The position numbers and the translations under genes were made by a program. A stretch of 62,082 nucleotides of DNA from Parvularia atlantis. Its lineage: Eukaryota > Opisthokonta > Rotosphaerida. Under the pieces are notes generated by a model that had not been told where the DNA came from, did no database searches, and worked only from the letters and a program-made list of their open reading frames with translations. The stretch covers positions 1 through 62,082 of the forward strand of contig CALSCO010001421.1 of the NCBI GenBank assembly GCA_943704415.1, given 5' to 3'. Of the stretch, positions 12,094 through 21,647 are shown piece after piece (the stretch's first letter is position 1; each line of letters starts with the position of its first letter).

Positions 12094-14255
12094 TCACTTG
12101 GGCGACGGCGTCTGGTTGCCGCCGTTGAGGGGGCCTGCGCCGTTGGTGGCTGTCCCGTTGACAAAGCGCGGCGACGTCAGCGGCGTCGAGGTGCGCAGCA
12201 CAGCCGACGACCGCCCCATGTTGAGCATCGACATTGTCCCGAAGCCGCTCCTGGCGACGGTGCGCGCGCGCGGGGGTCACAACGGGCCCGGCGCCCGCAG
12301 CACACCGCGCGCACCTCCTGTGGCCGGGCGGGACGAGGCCACCCGTCTGCACGACCTGGTCGATCACGAGCATGTTCTTGAGCGAGTCCTACGCGTGCAC
12401 ACGAGCGGTTGAGCCAGACGTGCACTGCGTTGGCTGGCAGCGCGCACCTGCAGGTCTGTCGACGTCGGGATCCTGAACAAAATCTCGCGCGCAAACGCGT
12501 CCAGCTGGTACTCCTCCGGACTGGCGCCGTCACCGTACATCTGCTCGGCTGCGATGACCTGCGCGCGCTCGGGCTGAGCGACGCACACCCAGGTCATGGC
12601 AACGCACGGCGCCGGTGCGCTTGGACCGCAGCGTCAGCTGGTGCCTCAGATGCGGCCAGATGAAGTTGTCGAGCATGAGGTCGCACTGCGCCGCGGCCGC
12701 GTCAGCTCTGGTGCCGGCGCGCGGGCACACAACGCAACCTCCGTGCCGAGGATGCGCAGGCTCGCCTCGGGCAGCACCGACCAGGCGCGCAGGTCAAGTT
12801 CGATGTTGGCCGTGACGCGGTTGGTGCCGGACCCTGCAGCGCGCGGCTGAGCACATGTGCGCGTGCCCGGCGTGTCTGCGTCCGCACCTCGTAGCCCCTC
12901 GCGCGTGGTCGCGTTCGGGTCGCCCAGCGAGCTGTTGGCCATCGTCTCAAAGTGCTCAAAGACGAGCTCGATGGTGAGCCGCTCGTCGAGCCTGCGCGCG
13001 CGCGCGCCCGGTCGGCGTGTGCGGCGTGTGCGCAGACTGGCGCACTTTGTCCGCTTGTCGTACAGCGCCGCGTCGACCTTGACGACGCGCGGCTCGCTCC
13101 CGAGGATCGAGCGCGCGGCGTGGATCGCCACCGGTCCGAGCACCGCCAGACACCCCTGGCCGCGCTCGATCAGGTCGTCCATGACGGCCTGGGCGCCGCG
13201 CCGCGCCGCGCGTCAGCCGACAGCAGCGCGGCAAGCGCGTGATCGCGCGCCTTGCTGTAGTAGTACAGCGGCCAGCGCACGGTGACGTCGAGCGAGCGCA
13301 CGAGCCCGAGGCGGTTCGAGTGCACGAGCTCGCGCACGCGCTGTGTCGTCGTGAGCACCTGGGCGCAGGGCGGGGCGGGGCGCGGACGCACCGCGACGAT
13401 CGGGTGGAAGCGGTAGCCGAGGTCCTCGACGAGCGACCGCCGCTGCTGCGCCGCGAGCACGAGCAGGTCGCGGGCGTCCGCGGCGGTGGCTGAGCGGTGC
13501 AGTGCGTCGTTGCGCGCGTCGGCTGCCGAACCACGCGCGCACAGACGCTGCTGCGCACGCACGGCACATGGGCGCGGCGCAGAGGACGTGCTTGCCGGCG
13601 AGCAGGGCGGCCTCGATCAGCTGCTTCTGCTGCACGGGCTGCGCGGCGATGTACACGGCGCTGACCTGGCCGGCCGCGAACAGCTCCTGCGGCTGCGGGT
13701 GCGGGCTGAGCGACGGGCCGGCGCGGCGCAGCGTCGTCGTTGGCGCGCACTGTCGCGAACGTCGTCAGGCTGTGGTACACCGGCGGCGTGTAGGCGAGCG
13801 GGCCGCCGGCGGCCGCGGCGCCGCGGCTGGGCCCGGTCGCGACGGCCGCGACGCCGACGACGCGCACGTTGGCGAGCTTGCGCGCCGGGTAGACGACGGT
13901 CTGCGGTGCGCGCGGCCGTATTGAGCGCCGCCATCCGCCCGCTCGTCACCCCCCTCCCACCCCCCTGGCGCCGCGCCCGCCGCGCGCACCGTGGCCGTCG
14001 CCAAGTTGAGCCGCCCGACGATGCCTAGCGCGACGGCCTGATCGCGCTTGCGCCGCACGGTTGCCTGGGAGGGGGCGGACGGGACGGGCGCAGTCGCGTG
14101 ACGCGTCAGCCAGACCGGCAACGGCGTCCCCGCGCCCCGCGCCGCACCTGCGGGATGCGCACGAGCCGTGCCAGCAGGCCGTGGCCGCGGTGCAGCGCCA
14201 CGGCGAGCGCGACCAGCACGGCCAGCGCGAGCCAGGCGAGGTACGCCCAGTGCAT
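12094..14255 (-). CDS. Gfo/Idh/MocA-family oxidoreductase-like protein lacking the EKP lysine
   Basis: The N-terminus MHWAYLAWLALAVLVALAVA is a membrane anchor or signal segment. After it come a Rossmann-like ALGIVGRLNLATATVV, then LANVRVVGVA, and the family pattern AVYIAAQPVQQKQLIEAALLAGKHVLC. The next residues are AAPM where the family has EKPM, so the catalytic Lys of the dihydrodiol/glucose-fructose oxidoreductase class is absent. The C-terminal domain includes LVEDLGYRFHP, VTVRWPLYYYSK and GQGCLAVLGPVAIH (equivalent of GGGALxDxGxYP). The end is TNGAGPLNGGNQTPSPK. One intron appears to begin GC (AAG|GCGCGCG). Between RPC5 (39 bp upstream) and ATM1 (49 bp downstream), all minus strand. The substrate is unknown; it may be a pseudoenzyme. 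Confidence 0.83.
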
Positions 14256-14294
14256 TCGGACACGTGCGGGAGCGCGATTGAATTGGACACACGG

Positions 14295-16824
14295 TCACGT
14301 CTGCGGCTCGCGCAGCACCAGCGACGCCCCCGTCGCGGTCGCAAAGTCCCGGAACGCGCGCCAGACCGACGCGCTGATCTTGTCGTGGCCCGTCTGCTGC
14401 CGGAGCCGGTCGTGCAGGTCGCTCTTCTTGACCGTCTTGTTGAGGCGCAGCTGGTCGATCGCGATGAGGCGCAGCTGGCGGCACAGCGGATCAGTGCGCG
14501 CGCAGCCCCGCGCGCCACACGTAGGCCAGACAGACCTTGTCGGCTAGCTCGCTGTTGGTGCGCAGGAGCACGTGCGCGGTGTGGAGCGTCACCGAGACCT
14601 CGCCCAGCACCCGGTAGATCATCTCGTCCGTCACGGTCGCGTCGGCCAGCACGTTGTTGGGCACGTCTGCGGCACGGCGTGAGCGGCCCGCGTGTGCTGC
14701 GTGCCCGCCGACGCACTCTTGAGCGACTGGCGCTCCACGACGTGCCGCTTGACGTACGAGAACGTGCCGTAGCTGGCGAGCTGGCGGGGTCGATGAGCCA
14801 CGGTCTGCGCGCGCCTGCCCCATCGCACGCACCAGCACGTCGGTCACAAACATGCGCAGCTGCTCGATCGCGGACGAGACGTGGTACACCTTGGTGAGCG
14901 GCACGGCGATGTCGGCTGCGCACGGGTGAGCGGCGACTGCGCACCGCTGCGTCACGCGCACCGTCCACCATCGTTGTGCTGTTTCGCCGCCGTCCTAGCA
15001 CACGCACGCGCGCGGGTGCGCCGTCAGACCGCACAGCCGCACGCGCACAGGGCAGGCCAGCGCACCCGACGCGCTCCCGCCCGCGTCCGACGTCGTGCGC
15101 CCCCGATCGCGCAGCCAGGCCTGCGCCAGCGCCGCGCTATGTTGCAGCTGCTCGCGCTGCCGTGCGGCGAGCTGCGGGTACAGCTGCGCAAACTGCGCGT
15201 GCACGCCGGCCTTGATCTGCCAGCCGCTGTTGGGGTACTGCTTGGCGATCGGCGCTAGCAGCTCCTTGAGCTCCTCGGCCCCTATCCCCGTGGCCTGCGT
15301 GCGCGGTGCTGCGTGAGTGCGCGTTGTGTGGCGCGCTCGGAGGCGCACGTCGGTCATGTCCTTGCGCCGGACGTACTCGCTCGCCGAGAACAGGCTGAGG
15401 ATGACGTCGCGCGCCTTCTGCATGCGCTCATTCTGCAGCGCGAGCTCGCTGGTGCGCGGGCGCTCAGCCGCGGCGTGTGGGCCGAGCGAGTGCGCGCACC
15501 TCTTGACGACCCACACGCCCCGGACGAGCACGGCGACCTTCTCAAGCACCGGCAGGGTCTCACTGTCGTCGCGCTTCTTGGGCGAGATGACGATCTCGAG
15601 CACGCGGTCGTGCGCCAGCGCGCTGCCTGGTGCGCGCGTTCAGGCCTCCGTGCCGCGCGGGGCCGCGCAGCCGCACTCTTCGTCAGCAGCAGCGTGATTT
15701 GTTGCTCAAGGGTCATGGCGCTGAGGTCCTGCATCGTCGGCTGCGACGTGACGTGCGAGCTCCGCATCGCGTGTGAGCGCCGCAGGCGAGGCACGAGGCA
15801 GCACGGCGGCGCACATCTGGTTGGGCGGCGGCACGAGCGCCTTGAGATACTCGGCCGGGTCCTCCTCCAGCTTGACTGTAGCCGCCGACGTGCTGAACAT
15901 CTGCTGGTATACGCCGTCTGCCTCGTCCGTCTGCTCGGGCGACGCGGTTCGGCCGCGGCTGCCGCGCCGCGCACGGCGCTCACGCACCCCAAATTCGCGG
16001 TACTGCAGCGGGATCCACGGGTCGTCGTCAATCGTCTTCTGCAGGTGCGCGTACGACCGCTTGCGGGCGGCCTGGGCGCGCTCTGACTCACGCTTCTTGA
16101 CGGTGATCTGGCGCGCGAGGTCGGCTGACCGCTTTCGCGCACGCGCGCAGCAGAGGCACGCACGTGCACGGCCTTGACCCCGTCCTCGTCCTCGTCGTCG
16201 TCGCCGCGCGTGTCCATCTCGTCCGCCCGCACGGCCACCGGCGCCGTCCGCTCCTCCTTGGTCTCGTCCAGGCGGTCGAGGTAGGCAAAGCTGGGGCGCA
16301 TCTGCAGCGTGCTGTGGACCGCCGTCAGGTGCAGCTGGTCTGCAGCGCACAGCACGTCATCATTGTGAGCCAAGAGCGTGCGCGGGTGTGACGCCACCGT
16401 CCGACACGATGCCGGCAAAGTAGTGCGTCTTGGCCGGCACGAGCGTCGACGTGAGCGTCTGCCGGTCGAGCAGCTGCGTGCGCGCGTGAGCACGCTGCCT
16501 GTGTGCCGCACGCACACCCGCACACGCGCGCACCTTGCTCGGCCGCGCGCCCTCCTCCACCGGGCGGTAGAACGGCGCGTACTCCTCGCCCTTGGCGGCG
16601 TCGTAGCGTGCGGCCGACGTGTCGAGTTTGAGCTCGACCTCGAGCTGGCTCACGTGCGCCTTGTAGCGCGCGGCCACGGGCACGTTGCGCGCGCCCGTCA
16701 CGTCCTCGTGCGCTAGCCGCCGCAGCGGGTACTGCAGCAGGCACAGCTGGCCCTCGAGCGTCTTGGCGACGAAGACGTCGAGGACCCGCACAACCGGGTC
16801 GTCGTCGTTGGCGTCACCCATCAT
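14295..16824 (-). CDS. POLR3E: RNA polymerase III subunit RPC5 (Sin/RPC37 family)
   Basis: Subunit of the TFIIF-like RPC4/RPC5 heterodimer of Pol III. The N-terminal block DDDPVVRVLDVFVAKTLEGQ then LCLLQYPLRR is the RPC5 signature. It is followed by KAHVSQLEVELKLDT, KGEEYAPFYRPV and the dimerisation strand HLTAVHSTLQMRPSFAYLD. Next come ERAQAARKRSYAHLQKTI, DPWIPLQYREFG and PAEYLKALVPP, then winged-helix parts VLEKVAVLVRGVWVVK and ARDVILSLFSASEYVRRKDM. The extended C-terminus, with helices ending LVLREPQT, resembles the animal RPC5 C-terminal extension rather than short yeast Rpc37. About 11 introns. The start at 16824 is MMGDANDDD. It is divergent from the Lon-domain gene with 38 bp between starts. 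Confidence 0.9.
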
Positions 16825-16862
16825 GGCGGCGCCACATACATATGATGACAGTTTCAGTTGAC
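16825..16862. promoter_or_regulatory. 38-bp bidirectional spacer, RPC5/Lon-domain gene
   Basis: AT-richer than the surroundings (ACATACATATGATGACAG) and containing TGACA. It separates the two start codons completely. Confidence 0.5.
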
Positions 16863-17939
16863 ATGGCATCCGTGCTGCGTGCAGTGCGTCGACGCTGTGC
16901 CGCCGCGGCGCACCGGCGCTGGTCGTCCTCGTCCGCGCCGTCCGCGCCGGTGCCACCGGACGCGTCCGCCGAGGGCAAGCGCGTGGTCGACAACATGCGC
17001 TTCTTCCTGGTGTGAGCGGGCGCTGCGCGCACGAAGCGCACCGCACGCTGACGAACGGCCGACGAGCGCGCAGCTTGACCGCGTGCTGTACCCGAGCACG
17101 AAGATGCCGCTCGTGATCTTCGAGCCGCGCTACCGGTGCGTGGAAGGGGGGGCGGCCGCGTCTGCAGGTGGCGCCGCTGAGCCACGCGCGCAGCCTCATG
17201 GTCGATGACGCGCTCAAGAGCGAGTCCAAGACGTTCGGCTTCGTGTCGACGTCGCCGCCCAACCCCAAGGCGCGCTACCTGCTCGAGACGGACTGGTGCG
17301 GCAGCGAGGTCGGCACGGTGGCCAGGATCGTGCACACGGAGCAGATCAAGGGCGACCAGCTGCAGATCGAGATCGAGGGTGAGCGCAACCGCCGCACCGA
17401 AAGCTTCGCGCTGACGCCAACCTCGCAAAGGCACGGAGCGCTTCCGCGTGCTGCGGCACGACCGCAACGTCTTTGGCCTGTGGGAGGGCGCGGTCGAGCT
17501 GTTTGGCAGCGACGGTGCGCAGCCGGTCGGGGCCAGCGCGGACGAGCGCGATAGTGCGGCGCGGGTGGCGGGCGAGGCGCTCGAGGCGCTGAAGCGCTGC
17601 TTCGCGCTGCGGGACGAGCTCGACCTGGACGACCAGTGGCCGCTGTTCACGGGCAACGTGATCGAGGACCTGGACAAGCTGCTCGCGGCGCACGACATGG
17701 ACGAGTTCTCGTTCCGGCTGGCGAGCCTGCTGCCGGTCGAGCTTGAGAAGCACCAGCGCTTCCTGTGCACGACGAGCGTGGGCGAACGGCTGACGCAGCA
17801 GCTGGCGACGCTGCAAGAGTTCCTTAGCAAGAGCCACGCGGCGCCCGCGGCGTCGAGCGATGCCGCCGCACAACCCGCCGCGGCCGATGCTGCCGGTGCT
17901 GCGGCGGCCAAGGACGGCAGCGGCGACAAGGACAAGTGA
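16863..17939 (+). CDS. Lon N-terminal (substrate-binding) domain protein, probably mitochondrial
   Basis: The N-terminus MASVLRAVRRRCAAAAHRRW is Arg/Ala/Ser-rich without acidic residues, a good mitochondrial presequence. The body is a stand-alone LON-N (PUA-like) domain: LDRVLYPSTKMPLVIFEPRYRLMVDDAL, TFGFVSTS, VGTVARIVHTEQIKGDQLQIEIEGKERFRVL. A helical segment ending LQEFLSKSHAAPA and an Ala/Lys tail follow. No AAA or peptidase domain follows, so it is not Lon itself. LON-N-only proteins are thought to recruit substrates, but no partner is visible here. Three or four short introns. The PRYR|LMVDD junction restores the family motif and fixes one intron. It shares a 38-bp promoter with RPC5. 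Confidence 0.88.
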
Positions 17940-17974
17940 GAGCGACCTGTATCTAGGGTTGCATGCATGAACAT

Positions 17975-17980
17975 TGTACA
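17975..17980. terminator. Candidate polyadenylation element TGTACA
   Basis: Palindromic TGTACA in the 46-bp spacer between the convergent Lon-domain and SDR genes, so it is available to both strands. Confidence 0.4.
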
Positions 17981-17985
17981 GCCGC

Positions 17986-19079
17986 TCAGGGTTTGCGCTG
18001 CCTCCCGACGAAGCCGCGCATGGCCGTGTTGACGCCCATAAAGTCCTGCAGCAGGTCGTACAGCTGCGTCGGGAGCACGCGCAGCACGGGCACGCCGCGC
18101 ACGAAGAGCGGCTCCCAGATTTCGGGCTCGTGACGCCAGATGATCGTCTCGATCACCCGGTCGGCGACGTACTGCGCGTGCCGTTGTCAGCGGCGCGCCG
18201 GCGGCCGCCGCGTGTGTGCGCACCTCGGGCGTCAGGGGCGGCGTCAGCAGTGGGAAGCGCAGGTGGATACCCTCAAACATGCCCGACGTGACCAGCCCCG
18301 TGCACAGGATCGTCGTGTGCACGCGCGACACGCCGGCCGCGCGCAGCTCCATCCGCAGCGCCTCGTTGAAGCTGTACAGGCCGGCCTTGGTCGCGCAGTA
18401 GTCGCCCAGCTGCGCCGTGCCGACAAAGCCCATGGACGAGCCGAAGGTGACGAGGTGCCCGTCGTTGGCGCGGATCATCTCGGGCACGAACGCGCGCGCG
18501 ACCCACATGTGCGAGAGCAGGTTGGTGCGCACGGTCTCGTCGAGCTCGTCATCGGTCGCGTCGAGCAGCGTCTTGCCCGTGACGACGCCGACGCAATTGA
18601 CCACGACCTTTGGCCAGCCGATCTGCGCGTGCGTGAGCGCGTGTGCGCGTGCGTGTGCGGGTCAGCTTCTGCGTGCGCTCGGCTGTCACGCTTCGCACCG
18701 TGGCCACGACCGCGCTCTGCAGCCGCGCCACGTTCTCGCGTCGCGCGACATCACACCGGATAAACGTGCACGCCGGCAGCGCCTGCGCAGGCTCGTCGCG
18801 GTCGGCCACGACGACGCGCGCCCCACGCAGGCTGAGCCGTCGCGCGATCACCAGCCCGGTGCCGTTCGCACCTGCTCGCACACGGTCGTCAGCGCGCGCA
18901 TTTGTCCCCCCGTGCGCCACACACACACACACACCGCCCAGCACGAGCACCGGCAGGCCCTGCAGGCGCCGCGGACTGCGCAGATACTTGCGCAGGTACC
19001 ACAGCGCGCCCACCGCGAGCGCCGTGAGGGCCACGAGGGCGGCCACGGCTGCGGCGGCCGTGAACGGCGCGCCAGCCAT
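17986..19079 (-). CDS. Short-chain dehydrogenase/reductase, SDR16C (RDH10/HSD17B11-like)
   Basis: An NAD(P)-dependent retinol/steroid/lipid dehydrogenase type, probably ER-membrane anchored. Residues 1-30 form a hydrophobic anchor (VAALVALTALAVGALWYLRK). The cofactor loop GGANGTGL is split by an intron that starts with a GT microsatellite. It is followed by ARVVVADRDE, VVVNCVGVVTGKTLLD, the catalytic Ser in FGSSMGFVG and YxxxK in DYCATKAGLYSFNEAL. The motif THTTILCTGLVTSGMFEG is typical of SDR16C. The C-terminus ends FMGVNTAMRGFVGRQRKP. Four or five exons. Substrate is not predictable. It is head-to-head with the SPX gene (65 bp between starts). Confidence 0.92.
18918..18934. repeat. CA/GT dinucleotide repeat in the SDR intron
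   Basis: About eight CA units (GT on the coding strand) directly at the 5' end of the intron splitting the cofactor loop. The donor lies within the repeat. Confidence 0.75.
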
Positions 19080-19144
19080 GGCCGCGGCGATCTGTCATGC
19101 TTCTCGTCCCAAGCTGACCACGACTCGCGGCCGCCCCGCCGCTC
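19080..19144. promoter_or_regulatory. 65-bp bidirectional spacer, SDR/SPX gene
   Basis: Contains CTGTCATG and a GC-rich segment before the SPX start. No other motif is evident. Confidence 0.45.
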
Positions 19145-21419
19145 ATGAAGTACGGCAAGCAGCTGCTGCTGCGCACGCGCGGCGCCGACTACGAGGCCGG
19201 CTACATGTGCGCGCGGTGCTGGGGTGGAGCGGGGCCGCTGAGGCCTGACCGGGTGCGCCGCAGCGACTACAAGCAGCTCAAGCAGCTGCTCAAACAGTGT
19301 GCACCGTCGGTGCAGCCGAGCACGGACAACCTCGGCGACGCGCAGCAGCAGCAGCCGCCCGGCGACGCGGCTGCCATCGCGGCGTTCCGCAGCGCATTCA
19401 TCGCCGAGCTCGACCGGGTCAACGCGTTCTACCGCGCGCGCGAGAGCGAGGTCGCGACGATCCAGGCCGAGCTGGCCAAGGAGGCACGCGCCGCGCGAGC
19501 CCCCGCGACGGGCGCACGCTGAGTTGCAACGGACGCGCAGCTGGCACCGATCGGTGCACCGCCCACGGACGACAACCGCGCCGCCTTCCCCCGGCTGGCG
19601 CAGCTGGCCGAGACGCTCGAGCTGATGGGCGACTTTGTCGTGCTCAACCAGCTCGGGTTCACCAAGATCCTCAAGAAGTGCGAGAAGAAGGTCCCGACGC
19701 TGCACGTGGGCGAGGGCCTGCATGACCGCATCGTCAACACGCACTTTGTGACGTCGAGCGCGCGCGTCGACATGCTCAACTGGACCCGCAAGGCGCGCCA
19801 CGCGCGGCTCCATCGAACGCGGGCGCGCGTGCCAACAAGGCCCGCCTGCGCAGGAGCTGCTCAAGTCGGCGCCGCAAGTGCGCCGCGAGCCGACGCCGAC
19901 GCCGATCACCACGACCGTGCAGCAGCCCGACTACCCGACGTGCGCGGGCTCGCAGTCTGCGCGGACGCTGCGGCCTACGCGCGTGGTTGCGCGCACGCAG
20001 GTATGACCACCTCGATCTAGACGCGCTGCCCGTCGGGCACGTCAGCCGCATGTGGATTGCGATGGCGATGGACGGGCTCGGCCAGCCGATCAAGGTGCCG
20101 GTCGTCGTCGCCAAGGTGCGCCTGCGCCGTGCCCACTTGCGCCGCGTACCCACCCCCCACCGGAAAGGGCGAGCGCGTGGGACCGGTCCTGGGCATCACG
20201 GCCTGTCTGCACGGCAACGAACTCAACGGCATCCCGCTCATCCACCGCCTGTTTCGCGAGCTGGACTGCGCGCAGGTGCGCCGCACCGCCGCGGCCATGC
20301 GAGGTCACGCCAACACGTATGCGCACAGCTCAACGGCATCGTCGTCGCCGTGCCCGTCGCCAACACGCCCGGCTACATGCAGGCCAAGCGCGGCTACCTC
20401 GACAACTCGGACCTCAACCGCGTCATGCCCGGGAAGAGGGATGGCACGTCGGCGCAGCACTACGCCTACAACTTTGTCAGCCGGATCGTGTCCAAGCTCA
20501 ACTACCTCATCGACATGCACACGGCCTCGACCGGCCGGGTCAACTCGCTCTACGTGCGCGCAAACATGCGCAACCCGATCGAGGCGCGGATGGCGCTCCT
20601 GCAGAACCCGCAGGTGCGCGCGCGCGCGGGACCTCGTGGCGTCCGCTCACGCGCACGCGGGCGGCGCGCCAGATCATTGTGCACAACACCGGACCAGACG
20701 GCTCGCTGCGCTCGGCCGCCGTCGAGTACGGCATCCACGCGATCACGGCACGCCGCGCATGCCCGTCGTTTGCGAGCCGGGCGACTGATGCGGCGTGAGC
20801 ACCAGGTCGAGGTGGGCGACCCGCAGCGCTTCCACAAGCGCTTCATCAACTTTGCCCTGCTCGGCGTCGAGAATATCATGTGCTCGCTCAAGATGGTCTT
20901 CCGCGAGGTGCGCGCACGCACACGGCGGGGGGCGCCAGTGCTGTCGCACCGACGCGCGTGTGCCGCAGCCGCAACACCCGGACTTTGAGCCGGTCATCTG
21001 CACCAAGTCGCACTGGATGTTTACGCGCTCGGGCGGCGTGCTCACGGTCCTTCCGGGTGTGGCGGCGGGCGAGTAGATGCATGCGCGGCGCGGCTCACGG
21101 CGGCGACGCGGGGCGCACACGCGCGCAGAGATCAACTCGTGGGTCAAGGAGGGCGAGGTGATCGCGCGGATTCACTCGATTTTCGGTGACCTGATTGAGG
21201 AGGTGCGCGCCAGCACCGAAAGCAGCGGACGCTGGCGCTCAAAGCGCGGGTGCGACGCAGTACTTTGCCCCGTCGGACGGGATCATCGTTGGCAAGTCGG
21301 TCAACCCCGTGTGCTCGTCGGGCGACCGCATCCTGCACCTCGGCGTCGTCACGACGCAGTTTGCGGCGGGCTCGCTCGACGGGCACGAAGGCGCGGGCAA
21401 GGTGGGGTCGGGCGACTGA
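19145..21419 (+). CDS. SPX domain fused to a succinylglutamate desuccinylase/aspartoacylase-type zinc amidohydrolase
   Basis: N-terminal SPX domain: MKYGKQLLL, then GYIDYKQLKQLLKQ and the inositol-phosphate-binding lysine cluster GFTKILKKCEKKVPTL. After a linker (EPTPTPITTTVQQPDYP) comes an M14-like AstE/AspA domain. It has the zinc motif CLHGNELNGIPL (His and Glu ligands), VPVANTPGYMQAKRGYLDNS, DLNRVMPG, third ligand in DMHTASTG, catalytic Glu in VEVGDPQRF and a C-terminal beta domain ending near GIIVGKSVNP. SPX domains sense inositol pyrophosphates/phosphate status. AstE/AspA enzymes cleave N-acyl amino acids. The fusion implies phosphate-gated hydrolase activity (inference). About 11 exons. 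Two introns seem to begin GCACG. The gene lies tail-to-tail with the SARM1-like gene. Confidence 0.92.
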
Positions 21420-21647
21420 GCGCGCTCTTGTGCGAGGGCTTGATGCCAGCCAGACGTGGAGCACGAGCCGGCAACGCAGCCACGGGAACGGGCAGCGCGC
21501 CACAAACGGGCCGAGCACGAGACGCGCCAGCAGCAGGGCGCTGGCGCTGTCTGATCCGAGTTTTGCGATGGGTGCGCATCGCTGCCGCAGCAACATCCAT
21601 CAAGTTGAAAAAAAAAAAATTCATCTGTGAACCGCGCCTTCGCCTCA

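Noticed and set aside
16814-18604. A 596-codon minus frame spanning RPC5 start, the Lon-domain gene and part of the SDR gene
   Set aside because: It mixes a true SDR exon and the RPC5 N-terminus with antisense Lon-domain sequence. The real genes have conserved blocks and proper splice sites.
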